From NCBI GenBank assembly GCA_937922595.1, contig CALAIY010000019.1, forward strand, positions 1 to 58,478: DNA of 58,478 bases, in the 5' to 3' direction. Both the position numbers and the translations under genes were made by a program. The notes below the pieces were generated by a model that made no database searches, had not been told where the DNA came from, and saw nothing but the letters and a program-made list of their open reading frames with translations. Origin of the DNA: an uncultured Verrucomicrobiales bacterium (GTDB lineage: Bacteria > Verrucomicrobiota > Verrucomicrobiia > Verrucomicrobiales > DEV007). Numbering within the stretch: position 1 is the first letter of the stretch; each line of letters opens with the position of its first letter. Shown in pieces: positions 34,888 to 43,745 of this stretch.

Positions 34888-35843
34888 TTAGGGGAGGTGC
34901 TGTCGGTGTGGTCGTGGTCGAATGCGGCGATGTGCTGCCGGTGCTTGGGATCGAGGACGTCTTCGTGAACTTTGTGGCGCAGCTCGCGGAAAGTGGGGGC
35001 GTCGACGACGGAGGTGGGGCGGGGGTGAGTGCCTCCGAGGGCGGTGGTGACATCGCGGTCGGTCACGATGCGGGCACCGATCTGGTCGCTGGCAGAATCT
35101 GCTTTCCAATATTGGGAGAGGCCGATGATGCGGGTGCCAAGGAAGAGTGCTTCATCGAGATCGTGGGTGACGAAGACGACGGTGAGGTTGTTTTTCTTTG
35201 CCTGCTCAAGGATGAAGAGCTGCATGTCTTCACGTGTGCTGTGATCGAGTGCACCAAAGGGCTCATCCATGAGGAGGACTTTGGGCTTCATGATCGTGGC
35301 CTGGGCAATGGCGACGCGCTGGCGCATCCCGCCGGAGAGCTCGTGGGGGAATTTGTTTCCATCGGCTTCCTCGAGCCCTACGTTTTTGAGGAGGGCGAAT
35401 GCTTCTTCGCGTGCTTCCTGGAAGATCCGGCGGTAGCGGGGGCCGATGCTGCGGAAGAGGGATTCAAGCGGGCCGGTCTGCTGGAGGAGGGGGCCGAGTG
35501 CAATGTTATTCGCCACGGTGAGGTGGGGGAAAAGCGAGTAGCGCTGGTAAACGATGCCGGTCTTCGGGGTGACGTTTTCTACCGGCTCACTATCGATGAG
35601 GACTTTGCCTGCGGTGGGGAATTGTGAGCCGAGAATTAGCCTAAAGAGGGTCGATTTTCCGCAGCCGCTTGGGCCAACGATGGTGGTGAATTCTCCTTCG
35701 CGAATTTTTAAGTCGAGGTCGCGAAAAACGGTAACGGATTTGCGCTCAAAGCGAGGGCCGCCCTTGAAGGTGAGCGTTGGTTTTGAGGTGTAGGTGACTT
35801 CAATCCCCTCCATCTCAACGACTATATTTCTATCTTCGTTCAT
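34884..35843 (-). CDS. ABC transporter ATP-binding protein, NitT/TauT type
   Basis: A 319-residue ABC ATPase related to SsuB/TauB/NrtD. Walker A is TIVGPSGCGKSTLFRL. The Q-loop lies in GIVYQRYSLFPHLTV. The signature is ELSGGMRQRVAIAQA. Walker B is VLLMDEPFGALD and the H-loop is VVFVTHDLDEAL. It is longer than SsuB because of an insertion after the Q-loop (about 110-145) and a His-rich C-terminal tail (about 255-319, ending HDHDHTDSTSPK). It overlaps the permease stop by 4 nt and the AAA+ start by 4 nt. It would energise uptake of the ligand of the solute-binding protein at 36765. Confidence 0.93.
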   Translation of the reverse strand: MNEDRNIVVEMEGIEVTYTSKPTLTFKGGPRFERKSVTVFRDLDLKIREGEFTTIVGPSGCGKSTLFRLILGSQFPTAGKVLIDSEPVENVTPKTGIVYQRYSLFPHLTVANNIALGPLLQQTGPLESLFRSIGPRYRRIFQEAREEAFALLKNVGLEEADGNKFPHELSGGMRQRVAIAQATIMKPKVLLMDEPFGALDHSTREDMQLFILEQAKKNNLTVVFVTHDLDEALFLGTRIIGLSQYWKADSASDQIGARIVTDRDVTTALGGTHPRPTSVVDAPTFRELRHKVHEDVLDPKHRQHIAAFDHDHTDSTSPK

Positions 35844-36694
35844 GAGTTTTGGCCTGCGAGCCATTTGTAGCGGTGTTTGATCCAGAGACTGATTGTGAAA
35901 TCGAGGAGGAACATGAGAAGGGTGAGCCAAATTACATAGACGATGGTGGAATCCATTGCGGTGGTTCGGTAAAATTTGATGAAGATCCGGTAGCCGATGC
36001 CTGCTTCGGCGGAGATGGATTCGCCGGCAATCATGAGCACGGCCATGATGCCAAGATTGAGGCGAATGGTATTGAGGACGTCTGGCCAGATTTGAGGGAA
36101 AACGACACGCCATGGAAGCTCGATTTCACACGAGCCGAGGCTTTGAGCCTTGTAGAATTGCTGCCGGGGGATTGCTCTGGCTCTGAGGTAAGTATCGAGG
36201 CAGACCATCGGGAAAACGCCAAGTACGATCAGGCTTACTTTGGCTACTTCGCCGGTGCCCAAGGTAAGGAAGAGAATCGAAAGTAAGGCGAGAGCGGGGA
36301 TCATGCTCAAGATGACCATGATCGTTTTGCCGAGCGATTCCGCCCAGGGATAGCTTCCCATCATCACGCCAAAAGGGACGGCGAGAAAGATCACGAGCAT
36401 GGCCCAAGCCATGCGCTTGAAACTGGCGAGGGTATCTTTAAATAGCATAAATTGCCGCTCTTCTCTCAGCTCCTTGCGGCGTTCGCTTTCGGTTTCTGGT
36501 GCGGGAATGGGCAGGGCCACCCGCTTTGCCGCCTCGATTAATTTACCCGCAGTGGGCATTAGTTTTGCCCGGTCGGTATCGGCCAGGCTCGAAGATTGCT
36601 TGAAGTAGAGGAAACTCAGAAGCAAAATTGGGATCAGTGTGAGCGCGAGCTTTCCGATCCAGGGGAGTTTGGCATCCGTGCGGAGGAGTGTCAT
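35840..36694 (-). CDS. ABC transporter permease, NitT/TauT type
   Basis: A 284-residue BPD-type permease with an N-terminal helix (LALTLIPILLLSFLYF). A charged, probably periplasmic segment of about 60 residues follows, then the five-helix core. The EAA loop, YKAQSLGSCEIELPWRVVFP, is the coupling helix that contacts the ATPase; the usual GA is SC here. ESISAEAGIGYRI is typical of SsuC/TauC/NrtB. The extra N-terminal periplasmic segment may contact partner proteins. Start and stop overlap or adjoin neighbours, in the same transcript as the PspA-like gene. Confidence 0.92.
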   Translation of the reverse strand: MTLLRTDAKLPWIGKLALTLIPILLLSFLYFKQSSSLADTDRAKLMPTAGKLIEAAKRVALPIPAPETESERRKELREERQFMLFKDTLASFKRMAWAMLVIFLAVPFGVMMGSYPWAESLGKTIMVILSMIPALALLSILFLTLGTGEVAKVSLIVLGVFPMVCLDTYLRARAIPRQQFYKAQSLGSCEIELPWRVVFPQIWPDVLNTIRLNLGIMAVLMIAGESISAEAGIGYRIFIKFYRTTAMDSTIVYVIWLTLLMFLLDFTISLWIKHRYKWLAGQNS

Positions 36695-36714
36695 TCGGAG
36701 GGGGGCGGGAATGA

Positions 36715-36744
36715 CCCGGCCTCCCTAGTAGGTGGGAGGCCGGG
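36715..36744 (-). promoter_or_regulatory. Strong intra-operon stem-loop between binding-protein and permease genes
   Basis: CCCGGCCTCCC and GGGAGGCCGGG form a perfect 11-bp stem with an 8-nt loop in the 70-nt gap. No T-run follows on the minus strand. Such hairpins after solute-binding-protein genes usually protect the upstream mRNA from 3' exonucleases and so raise binding-protein levels over the permease and ATPase. Confidence 0.7.
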
Positions 36745-36764
36745 GCTGGGGGAGAGGGCGGGGG

Positions 36765-37811
36765 TTACTTCGATGCCGGTGTGGTGAAGCGAAGCTTCAC
36801 GTTGGCTTTGTCGCCGAGGATTTCGCCGTCTGCGAATTGGATGCCGATGTAATCTGCGCTTTCGGCGTCTTCGCCGAGGAGTGCTTGATCAAAGCAGAAG
36901 TCGCGTACGAGTGTGGTGGCTTGCTTGTGCGCTTTTGTGGTAAGTGCATCGCTCATGGCCTCAGGTGTGTAGTAGAAGTGCGTCGTCTTCAGCTGGGCTT
37001 TCGCTTCGTCGACGGTGACATTTGCTGCCTGGGCGATGGTGGCGATCATATCTTCTGTCTCTTGTCCGCTGCCATTGAGTGTGGCCATTGCTTCGAACCA
37101 AGCTCCGGAGATTGCTTTTGCGAGGTTCGGATCGGCTTTCATTAGGTCGGTGCGCATGACGAAGCCATCGAGGATTTCGCCGGGAATTTTCGATGAATCA
37201 AAGACGGAGTTTACCCCAGGTTGTTGCATGAGGCCGAGGGCGTGCGGGTTCCACGTGGCGGTGGATTTTTTTGCGGCGTCATCGCTGGTGAATCCGCTGA
37301 CGATGCCTTTTTCTGCGCGGTGGGCGAATTTGAAGTCGCTTTCTTTCTGTCCGCCGAGCACGATGCCGCGATAGACGAGGTAGTGACTTACGGTGAATTC
37401 TTCGCCGTAAATGGTGGAGCCTTTGAGGTCGGCTACGGATTTGGCTCCGGTGGCGAGCCATTTGTCATTTCCATTTGAGTAATCGCCTACGACGAAGAAT
37501 GTCGTGTCGATCCCTGCTTGGCTAATGAGGGTGAGGGCGTCCATGGTGGTGACGGGGACGACGTCGATGTTATCTGTTTTAAACGCTTCGATTGAACTAA
37601 CGTAGCCGAATTCTTTAACGGCGATTTTGATGTTGTTGGCCTTGGCGTGCTTTTCGAGGATGCCGGTATCGGCGAGATACTTGACTGGGCACCAGCCGAT
37701 GTAGTTACTCCACCCGAAGGTGTAGTCGCCGTCTGCTTCGGCGCTGGCGGATACGGTGAGGGCTGCGGTGAGGGCTGCGGTGATGGCCGCGAGGGTTAGT
37801 TTAGCTTTCAT
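36765..37811 (-). CDS. Periplasmic solute-binding protein, NitT/TauT (NMT1-like) type
   Basis: A 348-residue protein with a signal peptide (KAKLTLAAITAALTAALTVSASA). The mature part begins FGWSNYIGWCPVKYLADTGI and contains the segments IDVVPVTTMDALTLIS and GDYSNGNDKWLA, which resemble binding proteins associated with urea-carboxylase and related loci. The ligand is therefore probably a small nitrogen compound, but this is only a resemblance. It is the soluble receptor for the permease and ATPase encoded downstream, and the only one of three binding-protein-like products in this operon without an OmpA domain. Confidence 0.85.
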   Translation of the reverse strand: MKAKLTLAAITAALTAALTVSASAEADGDYTFGWSNYIGWCPVKYLADTGILEKHAKANNIKIAVKEFGYVSSIEAFKTDNIDVVPVTTMDALTLISQAGIDTTFFVVGDYSNGNDKWLATGAKSVADLKGSTIYGEEFTVSHYLVYRGIVLGGQKESDFKFAHRAEKGIVSGFTSDDAAKKSTATWNPHALGLMQQPGVNSVFDSSKIPGEILDGFVMRTDLMKADPNLAKAISGAWFEAMATLNGSGQETEDMIATIAQAANVTVDEAKAQLKTTHFYYTPEAMSDALTTKAHKQATTLVRDFCFDQALLGEDAESADYIGIQFADGEILGDKANVKLRFTTPASK

Positions 37812-37837
37812 GGGTTTTTTTCTTTTTGGTTGGTTTG

Positions 37838-38659
37838 TTAAGCTTTGAGTTCACTTTCACCGTCGAGAGGCGAGGTGTCACTGGTGCCTTCGGGGGTGTC
37901 GGCGGCGAGCATCTCATCGAGGAGATCGAGGCCGGCTTGATCGGCCATGGTGGCTTGGAGTTCGGTCTCGATGGAATCGGCGGAGGCTCCTTCGAGGTCG
38001 GATTTGATTTTCGCCTTTTGTTTCATCTGAGCGACGCGGTTGGTTACGGTATTGAGTGCGGAGCGATCCGAAGAGGATTCGAGACCACTGAGACGATCCA
38101 TGAGATCGGAGGTGGTTTTCGCATCGACGAAATCGGCGATGGCTTGTGCCTTCTGGTTGTCGAGGGCTTTGATTTCGCGTTGGCGTTTCGCGAGTTGAGT
38201 CTTGAGTTGATCGAGGCGGTTTTGGCTTTCGTTGAAGTCGGGCTCGATGCGTGCTTGGAGCTCGTCTTCTGTTTTTACCTTTTGTTGGTAATCGATGAAG
38301 GCGCGCTGCCATTTCATGACGTCGGCGTCGGACTGGGCGGCTTCGCGGGTGAGGCCTTTTGTCTTGAGGACTTTCGCGAGCTGTATCTTGGCAGCGTCGC
38401 GCATCTTGATGGCGTTGTCTTCGCGCTCGAGGCTTTCTTCTAGCCGCTTTTTAGTCGATTCGACATTTGCTGCGAGTTGAGAAACGGCATTGATGAATTC
38501 TGCGTGGTCTTTGATTTCTTTGTCCTTTTGGATATCGAAGGCCATGCCGACACCTTCGGCGGAGCTGGTGAAGGTTTCTTCGGCGGCTTTGTTTACTTTT
38601 CCGCCTGCCCAGAGCCATTTGAAGGTGAGGAAGCGGCCAATTGCTGTGAGGAGTCCCAT
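37838..38659 (-). CDS. PspA/IM30-like membrane-associated coiled-coil protein
   Basis: A 273-residue protein of the PspA/IM30 (ESCRT-III-like) type. Its N-terminal amphipathic stretch (GLLTAIGRFLTFKWLWAGGK) could insert in the inner leaflet. The rest is long charged helices (about 45-200). A PspA-like hinge, VTNRVAQMKQKAKIKSDLEG, precedes a short acidic C-terminal tail. Family members polymerise on damaged membranes. Here it sits in the middle of an ABC/OmpA/AAA+ operon instead of the classical psp set. It is 26 nt upstream of the binding-protein gene and 21 nt after the membrane/coiled-coil gene. Confidence 0.82.
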   Translation of the reverse strand: MGLLTAIGRFLTFKWLWAGGKVNKAAEETFTSSAEGVGMAFDIQKDKEIKDHAEFINAVSQLAANVESTKKRLEESLEREDNAIKMRDAAKIQLAKVLKTKGLTREAAQSDADVMKWQRAFIDYQQKVKTEDELQARIEPDFNESQNRLDQLKTQLAKRQREIKALDNQKAQAIADFVDAKTTSDLMDRLSGLESSSDRSALNTVTNRVAQMKQKAKIKSDLEGASADSIETELQATMADQAGLDLLDEMLAADTPEGTSDTSPLDGESELKA

Positions 38660-38680
38660 AGGTTTTATTGTGTTTTTGGT

Positions 38681-39577
38681 TTAGAGTTGGGTGGGTGTTT
38701 CTTGATGGATGTTTTGAAGAAATTCTTTCATGTCTGTTTCGGCAGCAGCAGCGGCGGCGACAACGTGGGAGAGGCGGGCAGCGGGATCATCAGAGCCTTG
38801 TTGGAGGGTGAGATCGGAGCGGCCAGCATCGGCCATGTGGGCGTTTTTTATTGCGGCTTCCAATTCGTTTGAGCGGGCGATGTGTCGGTCGCGTTCTGTG
38901 GCAAGTTGTTGGTAGCGCTCGATTTGAAGGGAGTGGGAGGCGAGCTTGCTTTCGAGTGCGGCACTGATGGAGGCGTTTCCGTGTTCCTTTTCGTGGGACC
39001 AGGCGGAGTGTTCGTGCTGGAGCAGTGTGATATTGATGGCGGCAAGTGCGGTGTGCATTTCTGCGGCCTGGCTGAGGTGTGCTGCTCCTGCTTGGCGGGC
39101 GGACTCTGCGAGCGAGAGGCGCTGGCCTACCATATTTCCTAGTTTTGAAGAGGCGCTGGATTCGAGGAAGCGGGTGTAGTGGGTGTAGGCTTCGGAAAGT
39201 TCGGAGGCTTCTTTGGCTGCTTCGGTGAGCCCGATTTTGCGACATTTTTCTTCGATCTCGGGGAGTGCTGAGTGGCGCTCTTTTTTGATCTGCTCCATAA
39301 GCCAGTGAACGTGACGCTTGGCCAGTGTCTCGCCGCGCACCCATAGATTGTAGACGAATGCTGCGCCGCCGAGGACTCCGAACACGATGGCGCTGAATAC
39401 TCCAAAAAATCCCAGCCCAAATGCTCCGGTGAGGAGGGCAAGGCCGCCGGCGAGGGCAAGGGGGATTATCGTGATGGGGGATTGGAGGCATTGATTGCGG
39501 ACGGCTTTGAAGATGGCTTCTTCATCCGTCAGACTTGCGAGGCTGATTTTTGATGGAGCGTCTTCCTTTTTTGCCAT
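38681..39577 (-). CDS. Membrane/coiled-coil protein of the PspA/ABC operon
   Basis: A 298-residue protein of unrecognised family. Residues 33-80 form two hydrophobic helices (TIIPLALAGGLALLTGAFGL and FGVFSAIVFGVLGGAAFVY) separated by a very short turn. The remainder (85-298) is predicted helical, charged and coiled-coil-like (ERHSALPEIEEKCRKIG, LESKLASHSLQIERYQQLA). A helical hairpin anchor with a cytosolic coiled coil next to a PspA-like gene suggests a membrane docking partner for that polymer. This is inference from position only. Confidence 0.7.
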   Translation of the reverse strand: MAKKEDAPSKISLASLTDEEAIFKAVRNQCLQSPITIIPLALAGGLALLTGAFGLGFFGVFSAIVFGVLGGAAFVYNLWVRGETLAKRHVHWLMEQIKKERHSALPEIEEKCRKIGLTEAAKEASELSEAYTHYTRFLESSASSKLGNMVGQRLSLAESARQAGAAHLSQAAEMHTALAAINITLLQHEHSAWSHEKEHGNASISAALESKLASHSLQIERYQQLATERDRHIARSNELEAAIKNAHMADAGRSDLTLQQGSDDPAARLSHVVAAAAAAETDMKEFLQNIHQETPTQL

Positions 39578-39604
39578 GGGTGATGATATGGAAGATATGG
39601 GTGA

Positions 39605-41215
39605 TTAGAGTCCTCCGCGCTCGATAAGGATGGCTTCGACACGGGGGACGCGGCCTCGGTAGGCGCGTGAGCGAGGGTTTTCTCCGGGGCGGAGTTCGGG
39701 GGGCTGGGATGAGCCCACTCCTTGAATGCGGAGGCGATCTTCATCAAAGCCGTGGACGAGGATGAGGCGCTTTGCGATTACTTCGGCGCGCAGGCTAGAG
39801 AGGTCGCGGTTTTCTGGGCTATCTTCGCCGCCGGTATGGCCGCGAATGATGACGCGATAACTTGGGTAGTTTACGGAGAGGAGTTTGGCGATTTTATCTG
39901 CTTCGGCAGCGGCGCCTACTTCGAATTCAGTTTTATTTCGGAATCGAATCGGGCGAACTTGAAGCTTGGCGACTTCGCGGAGCTTATCCCATTCGGCGTC
40001 TTCCAGTGGCTCAAAATCGATGAGTGCTTGTCCGTTTTTTCCGAGATTGCGGGGAGCTGTATTTTTAAGGGATTCGACGATTCTTGAATTCACGAGCCGA
40101 TAGGGATCGGAGATGTCGCTGGAGCCGATCCTGCCGGTGTCCACGAGGACATCTGCACAGGAGAGGATGGTGTCGATGACGCCTTCTTGGGGTTGGATCG
40201 TGGAGCCTTGGGTGGCGATGCCGAATTGGAATTGGCAGTTATCATGGAGGTCGAGCCAGTCGATTTTCTTTTGGTCGACGATGGCTTCGATGGCGTCGCG
40301 ATCAATGTCAGCCCAGCGAGCCATGTCGGTGGTGCGTTCTTCGGCGTGGCGGCGGTAGTGGTCGAGCGAGCGGAAGTAGGCTTTGAAGTAGCGGAGGACA
40401 TCATCTTCGCGGTTGGCGAGGGTCTTCTTATTTACTACGAAGTAATCGATGATATATCCGGCGAATTTATCTGATCCCCAGACGTAGGTGAGGTTGGGGT
40501 TTTTCTTGAGTGCGCGCGAGATATCGGGCTCCCACATGACGAAGGCATCGCCTTGGCCGTTCATTGCTCGGGCGAAGACTTCGGGAGAGGATCCGAGTGG
40601 TTTCCGCCAGGAGCCTCGCTGCTTACCTCCGGCGGTGTCGGCGGCGCGGAGATTGAAGAGATCGAGATCTTTAACGGTGATATCGACGAGGAATTCGCTT
40701 GGGCTTTCACCGGTGTAGACCCATTCGAGTGAGGCGTCGTTGAGGTCGGTGATGTCGTTGTTTGGGAGTTTATCTTTGAGGGCTACGATACCATCACCGC
40801 CATTGGAGCGTGCGATTCCGGCGACGATGACGCCGGGGAAATTGCTGGCATGGCCGTGGATCAGATACTCGGCGGCGGGGATTGCGATGATATCGTATTC
40901 GCCTTTGGCTAACTTTGCGACGCGCTCGGAGACGGCAGCTCCATCATCGGTCCAATCGATTGCGAGTCCTTGGCGTGCGGCTTCCTTTTTGGTCTGTTTT
41001 GCGGAAGCGAAGAAATACCCGAGGTAACTATCTCCGGCTATCTTGAGTGAAGAGGTGACTTTGGCGTCTGAGATTTCGCGTTCGAATTGCTCTTCTTTTT
41101 CTTTTTCAATGGCTGCCTGGTGCTCTTTGAAGAAGGGCTTGATGGCGAACCAGGCTCCTGCGATGAGGGCGCAGGCGGCGAAGATGAGGGTGGCGAGTTT
41201 GGAGGCGGAACTCAT
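39605..41215 (-). CDS. Membrane-anchored solute-binding-protein/OmpA fusion
   Basis: A 536-residue protein with an N-terminal uncleaved-looking helix (KLATLIFAACALIAGAWFAI). An acidic linker follows, then a periplasmic NMT1-like binding domain (about 55-350, with VAKLAKGEYDIIAIPAAEYL and GDAFVMWEPDISRALKK). The C-terminal OmpA-like domain lies at about 425-536. That domain keeps RVIIRGHT, the LSSLRAEVIAKRL helix and VGSSQPP, but the Asp usual after GHT is Gly. It would link the inner membrane to peptidoglycan while presenting a ligand-binding module. The next gene upstream, the vWA lipoprotein, ends 3 nt before its start. Confidence 0.85.
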   Translation of the reverse strand: MSSASKLATLIFAACALIAGAWFAIKPFFKEHQAAIEKEKEEQFEREISDAKVTSSLKIAGDSYLGYFFASAKQTKKEAARQGLAIDWTDDGAAVSERVAKLAKGEYDIIAIPAAEYLIHGHASNFPGVIVAGIARSNGGDGIVALKDKLPNNDITDLNDASLEWVYTGESPSEFLVDITVKDLDLFNLRAADTAGGKQRGSWRKPLGSSPEVFARAMNGQGDAFVMWEPDISRALKKNPNLTYVWGSDKFAGYIIDYFVVNKKTLANREDDVLRYFKAYFRSLDHYRRHAEERTTDMARWADIDRDAIEAIVDQKKIDWLDLHDNCQFQFGIATQGSTIQPQEGVIDTILSCADVLVDTGRIGSSDISDPYRLVNSRIVESLKNTAPRNLGKNGQALIDFEPLEDAEWDKLREVAKLQVRPIRFRNKTEFEVGAAAEADKIAKLLSVNYPSYRVIIRGHTGGEDSPENRDLSSLRAEVIAKRLILVHGFDEDRLRIQGVGSSQPPELRPGENPRSRAYRGRVPRVEAILIERGGL

Positions 41216-41218
41216 GGG

Positions 41219-41983
41219 TTAGAGGTCGGATGCGGCGGAGTCATCGAGTTCGGCGAGGGTTTCTTGCATGGCAATGAGAAGTTCTTGTTCGTCATTTGCG
41301 GTGAAGTAGGCTTCGGAGACTTTGCGGAGAGCGTGGGCGCTTTTGATGCGGAAGCCGATTGTGTAGATGGGGACGTGGTATTTTTGTGCGGCGTTGATCC
41401 CATTAGAAAATTGCCGTGCGTCGTTGGCTTCCCCATCGGTGACGACGATGAGGCGGATGTCGCCGTAGCGGAGCTGCTGTTGGAACTGGGTGATGAGTGC
41501 GTTGGTGCCGGTAAGGATAGCTGAGCCTAGTGGGGTGCCTCCGCCTGCGGAGATGGCTTTGATCTCGGAGGTGAGTGCATCGCGCTGAGCGGTGCCGCGA
41601 CCAAGTGGGGTGACTTCGCGTCCTTGGGAATTTCTTCCATCGAAAACGAAGAGTCCGATATTAAGATATTCGGGAGCATTTGCGACGAAGGTGGAGACGG
41701 CACGTTTAGCGGCTTCGATGGGCTGGCCGGACATGCTGCCGCTCCCATCGAAAATGATGTAAGCATTCGAACTTGGATCCATGTGTGATCCAGGCGGGGT
41801 GGTGTTTGGGACGGGTTCGCGCTCGATTGCGGCTTCTTTGAGTGCTGGGAGTGCCGCCGAAGAGCCCGAGGCTGCATTCATTGGTGAAGCCTTTTGCTGT
41901 GTGTATTCGACGGGGGCTTCACCACAGCTGGGCAGTATGAGGGAGACTAAAGCGACGCCTGCGATATTAAGGATCTGATTCAT
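41219..41983 (-). CDS. vWA-domain lipoprotein
   Basis: A 254-residue lipoprotein: the signal NQILNIAGVALVSLILPSC has lipobox LPSC. A linker of about 60 residues is followed by a von Willebrand A domain (about 75-250). All MIDAS parts are visible: IIFDGSGSMSGQPIEAAKRA (DxSxS), the threonine in GGGTPLGS and the aspartate in VTDGEANDARQF. vWA domains bind proteins in a metal-dependent way. It sits between two solute-binding/OmpA fusions and probably bridges them or the AAA+ partner. vWA plus AAA+ ATPase pairs are common in remodelling systems. Confidence 0.9.
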   Translation of the reverse strand: MNQILNIAGVALVSLILPSCGEAPVEYTQQKASPMNAASGSSAALPALKEAAIEREPVPNTTPPGSHMDPSSNAYIIFDGSGSMSGQPIEAAKRAVSTFVANAPEYLNIGLFVFDGRNSQGREVTPLGRGTAQRDALTSEIKAISAGGGTPLGSAILTGTNALITQFQQQLRYGDIRLIVVTDGEANDARQFSNGINAAQKYHVPIYTIGFRIKSAHALRKVSEAYFTANDEQELLIAMQETLAELDDSAASDL

Positions 41984-42005
41984 TTTTGTAAGCAGGGGCT
42001 GGGGG

Positions 42006-43745
42006 TTAGAAGTCGATCTCTACATCGTCGCCAACTTCGAGAACTTCGAGGCGCTCAAGGATGATGACGCCTCGGCGGTTTTCTGCGCGCTTTTTAGGGG
42101 TGTCTGCGTTTTCGTAGACGGGGGCGGTGGCTCCCCGACCAATGGCGACGATGCGGTTGTTATCGATTTTGAGCTTCTGATTCCGGCAGTAGGTGACGAA
42201 GGCGTCGCGAAGGGCTTCGGCGCGTTGGGCGGATTTTGTTTTCAGCGAACGTTCGAGTAGGGTGGCGGTTTGTGCCGTAGGCGGAGATGCCATTTTGAGC
42301 ACCTTCTGGATTTTTCCGAGAAGGACGGAGTCATTTTTGGCGAGTGCTTGCCTGAGGCGCATGAGGAGATAGCCGTCTGCGTGAGCTTCGATGATCATGG
42401 TGGTGCCGGCGTAGGTATCGACGAGTCCCATGGCTTGGCCGAAATAGCTTTTCAGGCTTTCGTCGTCGGAATTGAAGCTGTCTTGGTTGGCTGCAAAGGG
42501 GACGGCAAAGTCGAAGAGTGCGGTGTCGCGCTCATTAAGTTCTGGGTTTTCGATGAGGAATTCTTCGATTTTTTGCTGTGCTTGCTCATTGGATTTGAAG
42601 ACAGACTTGGTTACTGTTACTTCACCGGCGTATTTGAGCCCGGTACTAAGATCTGCCCAGTCCCAGTCGGCGATGGGCATTTCGAAGCGTCCAATGCTGC
42701 GGCCTGCTTTTTCGAATGAGATCTGAATTTCTTCGGTGAGGGTTTCCATGCTACGTGTCGTTCCTTGTCCGGTGAAGAAGGCGACGTTGCCGGAGTGGCC
42801 GACGAGTTCGGCTTCAGAGAGCATGGCTTCAGTATCGCCAACGAGTCCGGCATCGCCGAGGAGGAGCTTAGCTGAAGCGGCCATGAGCTTCCGGTGACTT
42901 GCGTCCGAAGAGGGGAGGTCGCGGAGTGATTCTTCTGCTTTGAGAAGGCTCTTTACGACATTTTTGACGTTCGCTTTGTTTGCATCAAAGTAGTCTTTCC
43001 TTACTGCATAAACGTCTGGGATGATTCGGCTTGCTTGCTTGGAGGTGAAGAGGATTTTCGCTCCTTTCACGGCGTAATCGCCTTCGGTGAGAGCGGCTGC
43101 ATCTGGCGAGATTACCCACACGGCGTCGATATCATCGCGTGCTTCGAAGAGGCCTGGTGGGGATACGATCTTGTCTCCTTTTCCATCGAGTGGTGCGGCG
43201 AGCTCGGGGAGGTAGTGGAATTTCACTTTCGAAGGGTCGATTCCGGAATCTTGCAGGACTTTGATTGCAGGGTGCTCGTGTGGTCCGAAGAGCTGGAGTG
43301 CGACGGATTTGATGTCTTTGATGGATTTCACCCGGTCACGGACGACGAGGCAATCTCCACCGTTGCTCCAGGAGAGCTGGTAGATGACGACGAGATCGGT
43401 TCCGGCGTTTTGGAAGGTTTTCCGTGCCTGGAGGATCATTGGGAGCGTTCCGCGGAGGTAGGGGGATTCGCCGCGGAGGCAATTGGTGACTTGGCTAGGG
43501 AAGTTGTCTTCGCGGTAGATCTCGAAACCGGGGAGGATGTCTTTCGAAACGGCGAGCTGGGTCGCGACGTCGGCTCCCCAGGCGATGACGGGGAGGCGTT
43601 TGTCGTTGGCGATCGGAGTGAGCGCGGATTTAATCGAGCTTTCGAGTGGTCGGTATTCGACGAGTTCGGCTTTTTGAGCGGGCGAAACGGCGGTGCTCAA
43701 GCCGAGGAGGAGGGAGAGGAATGGGGCGAGCGGGTATTTTTTCAT
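42006..43745 (-). CDS. Secreted solute-binding-protein/OmpA fusion, first gene of the PspA/ABC operon
   Basis: A 579-residue protein with a signal peptide (KKYPLAPFLSLLLGLSTAVS). An NMT1-like binding domain (about 35-340) contains PVIAWGADVATQLAVSKDIL and YQLSWSNGGDCLVV. The C-terminal part (about 410-570) is OmpA-like, with IIEAHADGY, the SAQRAEALRDAFVTYC helix and IVAIGRGATAPV. An insert of about 40 residues separates the first strand from the helix. The ATG at 43745 is chosen; the frame to 43832 adds no plausible sequence. It likely binds peptidoglycan from the periplasm. The 494-base promoter region lies upstream. Confidence 0.85.
   Translation of the reverse strand: MKKYPLAPFLSLLLGLSTAVSPAQKAELVEYRPLESSIKSALTPIANDKRLPVIAWGADVATQLAVSKDILPGFEIYREDNFPSQVTNCLRGESPYLRGTLPMILQARKTFQNAGTDLVVIYQLSWSNGGDCLVVRDRVKSIKDIKSVALQLFGPHEHPAIKVLQDSGIDPSKVKFHYLPELAAPLDGKGDKIVSPPGLFEARDDIDAVWVISPDAAALTEGDYAVKGAKILFTSKQASRIIPDVYAVRKDYFDANKANVKNVVKSLLKAEESLRDLPSSDASHRKLMAASAKLLLGDAGLVGDTEAMLSEAELVGHSGNVAFFTGQGTTRSMETLTEEIQISFEKAGRSIGRFEMPIADWDWADLSTGLKYAGEVTVTKSVFKSNEQAQQKIEEFLIENPELNERDTALFDFAVPFAANQDSFNSDDESLKSYFGQAMGLVDTYAGTTMIIEAHADGYLLMRLRQALAKNDSVLLGKIQKVLKMASPPTAQTATLLERSLKTKSAQRAEALRDAFVTYCRNQKLKIDNNRIVAIGRGATAPVYENADTPKKRAENRRGVIILERLEVLEVGDDVEIDF

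Noticed and set aside
36765-37811. Nitrate or taurine transporter assignment
   Set aside because: The binding protein belongs to that broad superfamily, but pocket residues cannot be read reliably and the operon context is not nitrate or sulfonate metabolism.
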